Assembly (NCBI GenBank): GCA_000181795.3
Contig: CM012953.1
Span: forward strand, 7,833,284-7,897,283
Direction: 5' to 3'
Length of the DNA stretch: 64,000 bases
Origin: Trichinella spiralis
Lineage: Eukaryota; Nematoda; Enoplea; Trichinellida; Trichinellidae
Shown here: piece after piece, positions 54,877-64,000 of the stretch
Layout: each line of letters opens with the position of its first letter
Numbering within the stretch: the stretch's first letter is position 1
Made by a program: the position numbers and the translations under genes
The notes under the pieces: generated by a model
What the model was told of the DNA's origin: nothing
The model's database searches: none
What the model saw: only the letters and a program-made list of their open reading frames with translations

Positions 54877-57800
54877 TAAGCTTCTTGTATTCACGTCAAC
54901 TGCAATCACATCCATGCTAGATATTCCAGTTTCAAATAGTGAATTTTAATTTTTTGCATACGTCAAAGGTAGGCTGTTTCACGAAGATAAATTATTTCAC
55001 AATTATTTGCTACAAGTTTGAACATGTACATTTTTTGCAATAGCATTCCTATATACATTTCATTCTCAAGGTGACTGAACATTAAACATTGAACATTTGC
55101 CTCAATCATATTCACTTAATCAATAAAACATTTCATTGTATTATGTAATATTTCATTTAATCCTTATCCAGCAAATATTTTTTAAAACATATTCTTTTTT
55201 TTGAATTGTACTGCTCATAAAAAGGAAAATTAATAATAGCACGCTTTTCAAAGCTATCACTACAGATGTAAGACATGAAATGAAATTTTTATTTTGTTAA
55301 ATTTTTTACGATGATCACAGCAAATGCAGTAAATTATTTTTATCCAGTAAAAAATTGGTGGGTTCGACTTTGCGCATGTTTTTAATTATATAAATTTATA
55401 CTTTCAGCGGAGCTTATCATCAGCTAGTCAATTTTGCGTGTAATCAGCGCGCTTGGGAAACATTGAAAAATTGTTCATCGTGATAAATAAATATCTGGGC
55501 ATTTCGGTTTTATGTTCATTCAGCGAGATATTTACTTTTCTATTTAAAACAGTCATTATAGATCATATTTATCTTCATGCAATACTTTTATTTAACATAT
55601 CTATAAATCCATTGAGAAGATTGCGATATTGACATTCGATCTTTTGTTTGCTTGAAGTGATGAAAAAAGGGGCATGAAATTTTCATTGAAATGAATAGCA
55701 AAATTCTATTTAAAAAAAGTTGCAAACCTATTTACATATTGAAGAGGCTGTTCGTTATGAGAGCATTGATTTTTGTAATTAATAAATGGCGCGTAAATGG
55801 AGACGAGAAATTTTAGCCTATTTAAATTGTAAAACATATTCTTTCATTTTTCATATTTTAAAACTGTTGCACATGTTGTATGCAATGAAAAAGAATTTGC
55901 TGTTTATCCAACAGATAAATTTCATTCAGAAATTGATATATGCAAATTTAATTTAATTTGATCAGTGAAACTTTCAGTGATGATTTTTTTGTAAAAATGC
56001 ATAGTGCAACGTTTGTTAAACTTACCTTTTACGTATATATATATAGATACTACTTTAAGATAATTAAAAATTTTTATCTTTGTATAATTTATAATTTTTG
56101 ATAATTTTTGTATGCGTAATTGTGATACAGAGCTGCTGGTTTTTCTACAATTTCCTTAGTTTGTTTGTAAATTCCTACAAATGTCATGTGAACAATTTCA
56201 ATATTAGCATAATGATGCTCATTTTGAATAAGAAATGCCAGTCTTATTTATTTAAAACTTCACTTATTTTGTTGTCATATTTACTTTTATTTTCAAAAAA
56301 TTTTAGCATCTACATTTATTTATATATTAATTTTTGTTTTCGTTGAAATATTAAATTTTTAGAAAATATAATCAGGAGAAAAATGTCAGTTTTGCCACAG
56401 TGAATCTGTTTTGTGTAAAGTGAAGCAAAAAGAACTGTAAAATGTATTATTTTTAAATATTTCAATTTTTGAATTTTCAAATTTATCGAGCAGAAATAAA
56501 TTGTTTTTCAGTTATTGCAATGCAATATTAATATGCAACTGGGACAGTGTTTTTGTTTTCATTGTTAATGAAACGTAAAAGCACTTCCTTCTGAATCGAA
56601 GTGATAGAATGTTTTGAATGCAAATGCTGCTGCAAATTTTACCAACTACCATTTAAATGGAAAATTTACTTTCGTCTCAGTTGACGATATTGTGACAAAG
56701 ATTTCAGTGCGGTATAATTTATAATTTGAAATTTATCCACTTTTGATTTTGTTAAATTTATCCTTAAACCAGTTGGTGGAGTTATGAATTGGCAAGTTGA
56801 ATTGTGCCTGAGTTTTTTCGCTCGATGCAAGTATACTGTATACATTACAAGTATCCCGTCTTCGTCGAGAGGTTGGTTTTGTAATGATATGGTCGTTTCG
56901 TTGTATTCACATGCAATGTTCTCTTTCGTCGAATCTTTTTCTCCGAATCAAGTCAACGGTTTTGTCATTTGTTCAATTTTTAAATCCATTAAATACAATA
57001 CACCAGATTTCATGTACAATGACGTAATATTTTGTAATACATCTGTATATGCGCGTGTATTTCTCTGCTTTTTTTTGTTTTACATTTTCCTTTTATCAGC
57101 AGTAGCATTTTATGTTGTTGTACAAGTTTCTACTTATGGCTTGTAAAATGTGCCAGAAGATGAATTGTACGCGCCTACACGACCGTATGTCAATCAGACT
57201 TGCTGTATCTAGGTCAGTTGAAGGATATGTACATTTTCAACGATTCTTTTATTGATGGGATATTTTGTTCACAGACGATGGAAACAAAGCCAACTGTTCA
57301 ACAGTATCAAATTGGTTGAAATTATTCTTGTCCGCTCGTAGGAATCAGTGTAGAATATAATAAATGCATACGTAGAATATCGAGCATACGAGAATGTATT
57401 GTAACGGTCGACGTTTGACTTGACTTGATCCAACAATATGTAGGTCAGGCGGAACAAAGCTCGTCAGGCTTATTGAAGCGGACGATTTCGTTGCTCGAGT
57501 TCGCTTGCCCAGACATAATCTTTCTTCATCTTTCTATTGTTATTTCTGAATTCTCTTCACTTTTGCGATGCAATTTCAAAAAAAAAGAAGAAAATTATAT
57601 GTGCTTCCTGCCCATTTGAAAAATAGGCAAATTGTATTATTTATTTATTTATTTATTTATCATGTTTTTGCATAGATGTAAATTTTGTTCGTTGAAATTT
57701 GAAAATCGATCACGCATGTTATGTATATTTGTGGCATGTGAACATTCTTGACGGGTATTTTGATTCGATTTCCATCGAAACTTCTTTTTCAGATATTGAT

Positions 57801-58685
57801 CACAGAGAAAGAGATAGAGAGAGTAGTGTTGTGGAATTGCTCGAATGCAGATCGCCGAACAATTCACGTTCACTTTTAATTCCTAGTCATCAGAAAACCG
57901 GTTTGCTTTATTTGATCACTTTTGTTGTTGTTGTTTATTTGTTTTGTTTTTCTTTTTTTTAATTTTATTTTAAAATAATGTTTTCAGCATATTTACCGTA
58001 TTTTTTGTATGTTGATGAATCAAATCGAATTGAGATTCATTAGATCGACGATACAATGATGTATCTTTTTTTCAAATAATTTTTTTTTCTCAAATTGAAT
58101 CAAAAATTCAAATTCATCGATATCCTCTCGAAGGGAAATTTGGTGATCAGTGGAAATGTTAGCAGTTGGTATGCGACAATTTATTTTCCCTTTTATCCGC
58201 TAACTAAAAAGTCAATAATCTCTCTTTCTCTCTCTCAAAAAAAAAGAATTTACAATTCAACGTCATGGAATATCATTAGTATTATTATTTTCACTGACAA
58301 TTCTGCTTTGGTCATTTATCACCAAGTTTTATTGCTATTCTTCTCGAGAGTGGCTTTTTCATTGTTCCAATTTCATGCGATCAAGCGTTGCTTTGCTTGG
58401 ACAAAAGTTGTGCAAATTCTGCTTTTGTGTACTGAGCAGTGAACCGACCGTATCAAAACAAAAGCACAGTATGGATTGATATTTTTATTCTTTTCCAAAT
58501 TATATTTATACTTCTTTACTGGTGTAATCAGTATATTTTATTTTATTTTAATTATTCTTCAGTTGAATATTCATCAAGTAGAAGGTTTTACAGCAAATTG
58601 GTGACATTAAAATTGTTTAAACAGCCAACAGTATCATTATTGGTGGAAATGTCGTTCGTCGTTGAATTTGCGTCATGCAAAAGTC

Positions 58686-58719
<34 letters not shown>

Positions 58720-59099
58720 TGGTTCTCAATTTCTCTTGTGAAAATAAATATACTTGAATCATCGTGAATTTTATCAGCACATTATGCTGATCATCTTTCT
58801 TTCCCCAATTTGTTTGTAATTCTACTATTGTCCAGTGTGTAATTGAATCTTCTCCCACCTTCCCACCCCCTCCCCTCGTTTTTTTTCAAATTCTAACATC
58901 ATCATGCTGATCGAATGATTCAGTGCAATTGTTGATTTCTATTCTGAAATTCATTGTAAAGTGGTATCGATAGAAATTTCAACAGTTGTTGTTGTTGATA
59001 TATTTTCTTGTTCAGCATTATTTATCCAAGTCGGTCGCGCGTTCGATTACATCCAAATTTCACGTATGTAAAATGTGTTGTTTTTTCTTGTATTTTTAG
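54877..59099. other. Region upstream of the POU-only gene
   Basis: AT-rich to about 56.7 kb, then more balanced. Open frames of 115-120 codons at 56784-57146 and 58095-58442 are Phe/Ser/Ile-rich and resemble nothing. It holds a (TTTA)n run at 57636-57660 and a (CAG)n run at 58687-58719. Likely promoter and leader intron of the gene at 59169. Confidence 0.4.
58687..58719 (+). repeat. CAG triplet repeat, about 11 units
   Basis: Perfect CAG units about 450 bases upstream of the POU-only gene's ATG. It is not in a supported coding frame, although that gene has polyGln of its own. Confidence 0.75.
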
Positions 59100-59168
59100 G
59101 GAATTGTATCACAACAACGCTTGCTTGTTTTTTTGTGTGAGTGATTTGGTGGTGTTCGTGCAGTTTTT

Positions 59169-60257
59169 ATGGCTCCAGGGTCGGAAGAGAATGAAGAACC
59201 CCCCGCTTTCGGTACGATGCCGAGCGTTGTTGTTCAGAAGAAGCGACCACGAACTTTGGACAGTGTGATTAGCACGTTGACTGAACGTAAAAGTTCGAAA
59301 TATGCGGATCCGGGTGGAATGGCATTGCCAGTTTTTCGTTCCGATCCGGACGGCGACGTGCTCATCTCCTGCGTCGATTGGAATTGCAACTGCAACGTCG
59401 CTTTGCACAGTCGGATGGCTTTCCGCGGTCAGTCGTATCGTCGTATTGGTGGAGCCGGTCGGTCGGCTGCCAGTCGACTTTACCATCAGCAACAGCTCCA
59501 ACAGCAGCAACACCATTTGCAATTGTTGCAGCAGCAACAGCAACAACAGCAGCACCATCAGCATTTGCACCATGGAAACGGCGGTGGGATTGGATCGACG
59601 TCGACGGCAACTTCTCACAGTTACAAATGCAAACCGCGCAATCGACACGGCGAATCCGGCTCAACGCCGCGCGGTTCGTTGGCCAGCAAGATGAACAACG
59701 GCAGCAGCGGTGGCGGTTCTTCGGCTGCCTCGGTGGACCAGAAGAAGACGACGGTGGGCGCTCAGAATGACATCAAAGAATTTGCGGAATATTTCAAACG
59801 TCGACGTTTCGAACTCGGCTATACGCAAAAGGATGTCGCGGCGGCTTTGGCCGACGAATATCGAGACATCGAATACACCCAACCGTCGATTGCCAAATTT
59901 GAACATTTGCATTTCAGTCCCAATCGACTGAGCCAAATGCGCAACAGGCTGCAAAAATGGTTGGACGAAGCCGAGCGTATTCATGGTGCCGCAACGGCGG
60001 CCGCGGCTGCGGCTGCGGCGGCGGCAGCAGCTATATCCACAGGTTTGAAGACCAATTCTGATCCTCCGCTGGTGATGGTGGTCAATGGTCATTCACAACC
60101 GGAACCACTGAACGGTTATTCATTGAACAGCAACAACTGCGACAATGCTAATAATAATAATAATAATATTGGTGATAATACTAGTAGTAGTAATGGTGTT
60201 GATGTTGATCAAGTGGAACATAATTTTGCGGGTAACAGCTGTTCAGATGTTGCTTGA
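59169..60257 (+). CDS. POU-specific-domain protein without a homeodomain
   Basis: Intronless, GC-rich, 362 residues. The N-terminal half holds a basic motif (QKKRPRTLDSV), a Cys pair region (WNCNCN) and Gln/His-rich tracts (about 106-135). Residues 201-269 form one POU-specific domain (DIKEFAEYFKRRRFELGYTQ, then KDVAAALADE, EYTQPSIAKFEHL, LQKWLDEAE). A polyAla run (about 277-289) and an Asn/Ser-rich tail follow, and the protein ends with no homeodomain. POU proteins normally pair both parts to bind DNA. The two glutamines that touch DNA in Oct-1 (helix 2 and helix 3) are kept, but the helix 3 residues that follow are changed (Pro for Thr45, Lys for Arg49). A nuclear DNA-binding or partner-blocking role is inference. 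The domain is too divergent to place in a POU class. A donor-like ACAG/gtttga at 60042 leaves room for an alternative 3' end. Confidence 0.85.
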   Translation: MAPGSEENEEPPAFGTMPSVVVQKKRPRTLDSVISTLTERKSSKYADPGGMALPVFRSDPDGDVLISCVDWNCNCNVALHSRMAFRGQSYRRIGGAGRSAASRLYHQQQLQQQQHHLQLLQQQQQQQQHHQHLHHGNGGGIGSTSTATSHSYKCKPRNRHGESGSTPRGSLASKMNNGSSGGGSSAASVDQKKTTVGAQNDIKEFAEYFKRRRFELGYTQKDVAAALADEYRDIEYTQPSIAKFEHLHFSPNRLSQMRNRLQKWLDEAERIHGAATAAAAAAAAAAAAISTGLKTNSDPPLVMVVNGHSQPEPLNGYSLNSNNCDNANNNNNNIGDNTSSSNGVDVDQVEHNFAGNSCSDVA

Positions 60258-60714
60258 CTTGTTTCTCGATATGGAATAATAATTAATAATAATTCTTCTA
60301 TTCTATATACTATGTTATCGGTCTCTGCATTATTTCTGGTATATTTTATTTTATTTTTTTCAATATCTCCTCATTTGTTGAAAACTGAAGTTCGACTCCC
60401 TCGCTCGCTCACACAGAGGTACAATGTTGTAGCTTATCATCGATCTGCGGTATTTTGTTGGCCGCTTTTCTATTTATTCTCTGTCTATCCAACGCGTGTG
60501 TTCTTTCGTGTCCTGATGTTTTATCATTTTTTAGTGATCGATGACAAACAACCCTGAGCTCGCTCAGATCAGGTAGAATGATGAGTTTATATTATTTTTC
60601 TTTGTTTTCTTTTTTTTTCATTTTGTTTGAGAAAAATATTTAATAAATAAATAAATAAATATGAAAATTGTCAAATGAAACAGCAAGAGAGGGAGAGAAT
60701 GTGAGATTCTTCAT
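60258..60714. other. Tail-to-tail spacer
   Basis: 3' UTRs of the POU-only gene (+) and TFAM (-). A (AATA)n run at 60641-60660 offers overlapping AATAAA signals for the plus-strand gene. No homeodomain-like exon is visible here. Confidence 0.55.
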
Positions 60715-61833
60715 TCAAGCTGGTGATGGTTCTTCGGTTCGTGGTTTGCTTTTCGACTTCTTGTTGCTCAGATCATCCAAAATGGAACTGAACTTGGCTA
60801 GTGACAAAGTTCTACCGGCCGGTCGGAGGGTACCGATGTGCGTTTGGAGCCAGTCGATTTTGTCGACCACGTCACTGAGACCTCGGTTGAACATATCTTG
60901 TCGCCACTGGTCGAGACGTTCGTTTTCAGATTCCGCAATTTGATCGGCCCGACGTTTGAAAACCCGCCTCTCTTCGGCGGTCATCGAGTTCCACTGGTCC
61001 GAAACCGAACGCAGACGATGCTGCTGGCTGTCGCCCACATCTTTGTACATCGTTTTCAGCTTTTCGTGCATGAACAGCCGGTACGGCTTGGAGAATTTCA
61101 ACAACGGACAATCGTAACGTTCTTTCAGATGGTCGAGCTCCTTTTTCAACAGTCGCCTAGTGAGCCGTTTGGTGTCGTCGAGCCGGATACCCAGCGTGAT
61201 CGCCTTCAACACGCCGCCCAGTTTGCGCTGCTTCAACGACGTTTCCCACCGCTTCAACGAATCGCTGAATTCTCCGATCGCTTGCAACATTTTGCTTTCG
61301 TATTCCTTCTTTTCCGCGAGACTCAGTCGTTTCCAACTTTTCGCAAATTCCGGCATCGCTTGATGAACTTTCAACCCTTTGCCGGCCTTTTCGAAACACT
61401 CCTTTGTATAATACTGATACGCTGTGGATACTGGCAACGACGGATATTCGTACTTTTTCATCAACTGGGTCAATCGACGCTTCACCGACGCGATTTCTTT
61501 CCCCTCTTCATCCTCTTTTCTCTCATTTGAACTGAAAAATTAATTAATTAATTAATTAATAATTGAATTAAATCGAAACAATCACCTGTCGGTATTTTCC
61601 GCAGCTTCGACAGAATAGACCGCAAATGGTGAAACAATTGTCGTTTTCGACAAAAAGTTGTGCAATTTCGGTTCGGCAACAGAACAAAATGTTAACATTC
61701 GACAAAACGCTGCGAATGTCGTAAACCGCGTCAAACTGCTGTTCAAGATGCCAATTTCTGCCGTTCGATTGATCACAAATACTTTCACTTTTGTCAACTG
61801 TGAAACAATTCCTCCCGTAACTTTCAGCGCCAT
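60715..61833 (-). CDS. TFAM: Mitochondrial transcription factor A (double HMG box)
   Basis: Packs and bends mitochondrial DNA and starts its transcription. Two exons, 61586-61833 and 60715-61531, join in phase 2 to give 354 residues. The first exon (82 codons) is basic, hydroxylated and almost free of acidic residues over its first 50 positions, as expected of a mitochondrial presequence. HMG box 1 is at about 113-180 (YPSLPVSTAYQYYTKECF..FAKSWKRLSLAEKKEYE), a basic linker follows (TKRLTRRLLKK), and box 2 is at about 223-295 (CPLLKFSKPYRLFMHEKL..SDQWNSMTAEERRVFKRRA). A tail of about 60 residues ends in Lys/Ser-rich sequence. The frame stays open upstream of ATG 61833 but only with a TTG start. 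Two boxes plus presequence distinguish it from single-box HMG proteins. Confidence 0.88.
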
Positions 61834-62529
61834 TTTCGCTTTTTCAAAAATCTTCAAACATACACTTTTCGTTATAAACCAAACGACCAAGCATGAATTC
61901 AATCAGAAATTGAAAGAGCAAAAAAAATCACCATCACCCATATTATTAAATCAGCGCTGTTATTGCGAATGAAATTCAAACTGATTTATGATTTTAATTT
62001 GAAACAAAAACAATTAACTAAGGCACACAACCCAATTTCAATGACAATGCAACAAAGCATTTCAACAATACACAATTTTGCATAACTCTGATCACATATA
62101 CAAAATATAACTTTACCTATCTACCTTGAGTTTCATAAGAAATGTACTGAAACTAGCTTTTCAAAGTATTTTTTCAAAATTTTTATCTCGGTTTAAATTT
62201 ATTATGGCGAATAAATTATGCAAATTGTAAACTATCGACAAATTTTCTTTCAATCAAATACAGAATTAAATGATAATCAAGAATAAAATTCATAAAAAAT
62301 TAAAAACAAACTCCTTCTGCTTACAATAATTATTCAACACACGCACACACACACACACACACACACGTGAATGATATAATAAATGCTTGAATAATAGAAA
62401 AAAGAAACAATAACTTTTTCTAGAACCAAATTTCAATATTACAGAATGACAATATTGCACTGTACTAAAAAAGAGCTGTTCAAGATTGACCATTCGAATT
62501 GAACAACTGTATATGATTAATTTTATTGG
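61834..62529. other. Spacer between NDUFAF7 and TFAM with a CA repeat
   Basis: Holds the TFAM promoter and NDUFAF7 3' end. A (CA)n run lies at 62339-62366. TTTATT at 62522-62527 is AATAAA on the minus strand, only a few bases past the NDUFAF7 stop, so a second signal further down is possible. No coding exon seen. Confidence 0.5.
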
Positions 62530-63828
62530 TTAATTTTTATTTGCCAAAGAAAATCCAGGAGGCGCTCTGCGGGATAAATAGTCATTCAATACATTTGGAA
62601 AGATGGAGAAAACTTTAAAATGACTGCCCATTTTTTCACTGTTCACCAAATAGTCGCAGCTTGAAATCAAATAATCACGCTGGGATTCATTTTCGACGCT
62701 GCCGAGCAGTTGTTGCAGACGAAAACCGACGCCCATCCTGAGCAAAAATTCCCCCTGCGTGACCGGCCCGAAGCAGACCACGAGATTTTCGAGCTGTTTT
62801 TTCAAATAGCGAAAATTAACATCAGCAGTCATGTCGACCATGCCGGGATTTTGCAAAGGATCGACAATTTGGTGGTTGGCAAATGCGCGCAAAGTGTCGC
62901 CCTTTTCTCCATCGTGGCCGTAGTCGACGATCAACATTGCACCGCCGAATTCGGTGATCAGTTTGGAAATGGACCGCAGGACGACAACACTAGCCGGACT
63001 GATTTCCCACGCCGTCGACTTGTCGCCGGCCAGCTTTTCATCGAAGAACGCTTTTTGGGTAACCGTTTTTGATGAAGCGAGGAAAAATTTCAATCGATCA
63101 TCACCACCACAACAAATCGATGCATCCTCGTCAACATCGACGAGAATTTCTCTCCAACCGCGAGCGGTATGTTGGAATTTGTGTATCGGCATGGCGTCGA
63201 AAAATTCTTGGGCTATAACCAGAGAAAACCCCCTGGGCAAATCTTCCACATCTTTGTGCCAATGTACGGGAATTCCACTCGACGTATACCTCTTCTTGTA
63301 ACAAACCGTTTCGCCAATCGAATCCATCCCAGTGTTCGTCCACTGTGGACACAACAACTGCTCCTGCTGCCGCGCGAGCTGGTCACTTATTTCTACCAAA
63401 TGTACTGATATTTTATTGCAAACTTTAAACTTGGCCATAGTTCTCAGCATATCTTGCATGAGTTTGCCACTTCCCGGGCCCAGTTCGACCAAATTGAACG
63501 GCCCTTCGTGACATACTTCGTCCAACATCTGTACACACCACAGAGCCAAAATTTCACCGAACATTTGACTCACTTCTGGCGATGTGAGAAAATCACCGTC
63601 TTTACCGAAAATACAACTTCGCGTTGTGTAATAACCATAAACGGGACACGTCAGAGCCCTGTGCATGTATTGGGCAACGGTTATTGGGCCGCGAAGGCGA
63701 ATTTCATGCGTCAAAAGTTCCAAGAGATTTCTTCTGTGAGAAGCAGTCGCAAAGCAAACATTGGGTTGTGCAAAGGGTAACCAATTTTTTAATTTTTGCT
63801 TTATGAAAATATTTTTAAACGATAACAT
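62530..63828 (-). CDS. NDUFAF7: NDUFAF7, complex I assembly arginine methyltransferase
   Basis: Mitochondrial methyltransferase (MidA family) that symmetrically dimethylates an arginine of complex I subunit NDUFS2 during assembly. One exon, 432 residues, complete. It begins with a basic presequence (SFKNIFIKQKLKNW). The S-adenosylmethionine loop is LVELGPGSGKL (113-123). Other family marks: GPITVAQYMHRALTCPVYGYY (about 48-67, conserved start), FGKDGDFLTSPEVSQMFGE, AQEFFDAMPIHKFQ (206-219), VDYGHDGEKGDTLRAF and DMTADVNFRYL. The codon before ATG 63828 is TTG, so that ATG is taken as the start. It lacks introns, unlike AT-rich genes in this window, and lies next to TFAM on the same strand. Confidence 0.93.
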   Translation of the reverse strand: MLSFKNIFIKQKLKNWLPFAQPNVCFATASHRRNLLELLTHEIRLRGPITVAQYMHRALTCPVYGYYTTRSCIFGKDGDFLTSPEVSQMFGEILALWCVQMLDEVCHEGPFNLVELGPGSGKLMQDMLRTMAKFKVCNKISVHLVEISDQLARQQEQLLCPQWTNTGMDSIGETVCYKKRYTSSGIPVHWHKDVEDLPRGFSLVIAQEFFDAMPIHKFQHTARGWREILVDVDEDASICCGGDDRLKFFLASSKTVTQKAFFDEKLAGDKSTAWEISPASVVVLRSISKLITEFGGAMLIVDYGHDGEKGDTLRAFANHQIVDPLQNPGMVDMTADVNFRYLKKQLENLVVCFGPVTQGEFLLRMGVGFRLQQLLGSVENESQRDYLISSCDYLVNSEKMGSHFKVFSIFPNVLNDYLSRRAPPGFSLANKN

Positions 63829-64000
63829 CAAAAATAAAAATAAATCAATATATATTACAAAATTATTTACATCTACTGTACTAGACGAACGTGAAAATCA
63901 ATATTGCAAACCAATTACAGTAATTTATGGAAAATCATTTTTCAAATAATTCTTGTAAATGATAATTTCTGTTACTAGCCTAAGATTTATTATTCAAAAA
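63829..64000. other. Upstream edge of NDUFAF7
   Basis: AT-rich; presumably NDUFAF7 promoter. Too short to say more. Confidence 0.4.

Noticed and set aside
56784-57146. 120-codon plus-strand frame upstream of the POU-only gene
   Set aside because: Phe/Ser/Val-rich with no splice context or family resemblance; probably untranslated or spacer.
58095-58442. 115-codon plus-strand frame
   Set aside because: Ser/Phe/Ile-rich, no domain, no supporting context.
59109-59648. 179-codon minus-strand frame opposite the POU-only gene
   Set aside because: Its Leu runs are the antisense of the CAG/CAA-coded Gln tract.
60838-61530. 230-codon plus-strand frame opposite TFAM
   Set aside because: Shadow of the real HMG-box exon; no family resemblance.

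Overview
The window is a piece of an animal nuclear genome. Several genes are cut by introns with GT..AG borders, coding islands lie in long AT-rich stretches, and the gene set is metazoan: a kainate-type glutamate receptor, a POU class 4 factor, Shroom, geminin, Mediator subunit 11, TFAM and NDUFAF7. Nothing is bacterial or viral apart from one doubtful LTR-like relic. The lineage cannot be fixed by eye. The acj6/UNC-86-like POU4 start, compact introns and AT-rich spacers suggest a protostome invertebrate, possibly an ecdysozoan.

Layout, left to right. 1-1713 (+): the 3' part of WDR11, GC-rich and uninterrupted. 1871-5779 (-): SRBD1, the animal Tex protein; I resolved 17 exons that join in frame into 763 residues. 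7548-12011 (+): a complete kainate receptor, 16 exons, 901 residues, head-to-head with SRBD1. 12.0-18.6 kb: AT-rich spacer with two GC-richer islands. 18662-19719 (-): POU4 (UNC-86/Acj6/Brn-3), followed by a 9.5 kb spacer on its 5' side with possible control regions. 29263-29736 (-): a geminin-family coiled coil. 31490-32159 (-): MED11, two exons. 32735-42935 (-): Shroom, nine coding exons ending in an ASD2 domain, with a likely 5' leader running to about 46.35 kb. 51559-52674 (-): a small multi-pass membrane protein in three exons. 59169-60257 (+): an unusual intronless gene with a POU-specific domain and no homeodomain. 60715-61833 (-): TFAM-like double HMG-box protein. 62530-63828 (-): NDUFAF7, one exon.

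The genes do not form one pathway; this is an ordinary stretch of animal chromosome. Some themes link them. There are two POU-domain genes about 40 kb apart, and POU-type DNA sites upstream of POU4 and in a Shroom intron. TFAM and NDUFAF7 are neighbours that both serve mitochondria. The genes fall into two classes: AT-rich and intron-dense (SRBD1, the receptor) and GC-rich and intron-poor (WDR11, the POU-only gene, TFAM, NDUFAF7).

The strongest unusual item is the POU-specific-only protein at 59.2-60.3 kb. Next are a composite E2F/CCAAT element upstream of geminin, a tetraspan exon open in two frames behind two acceptors, splice acceptors only 8-13 bases before the ATG of three genes, and several unassigned exon-like islands.
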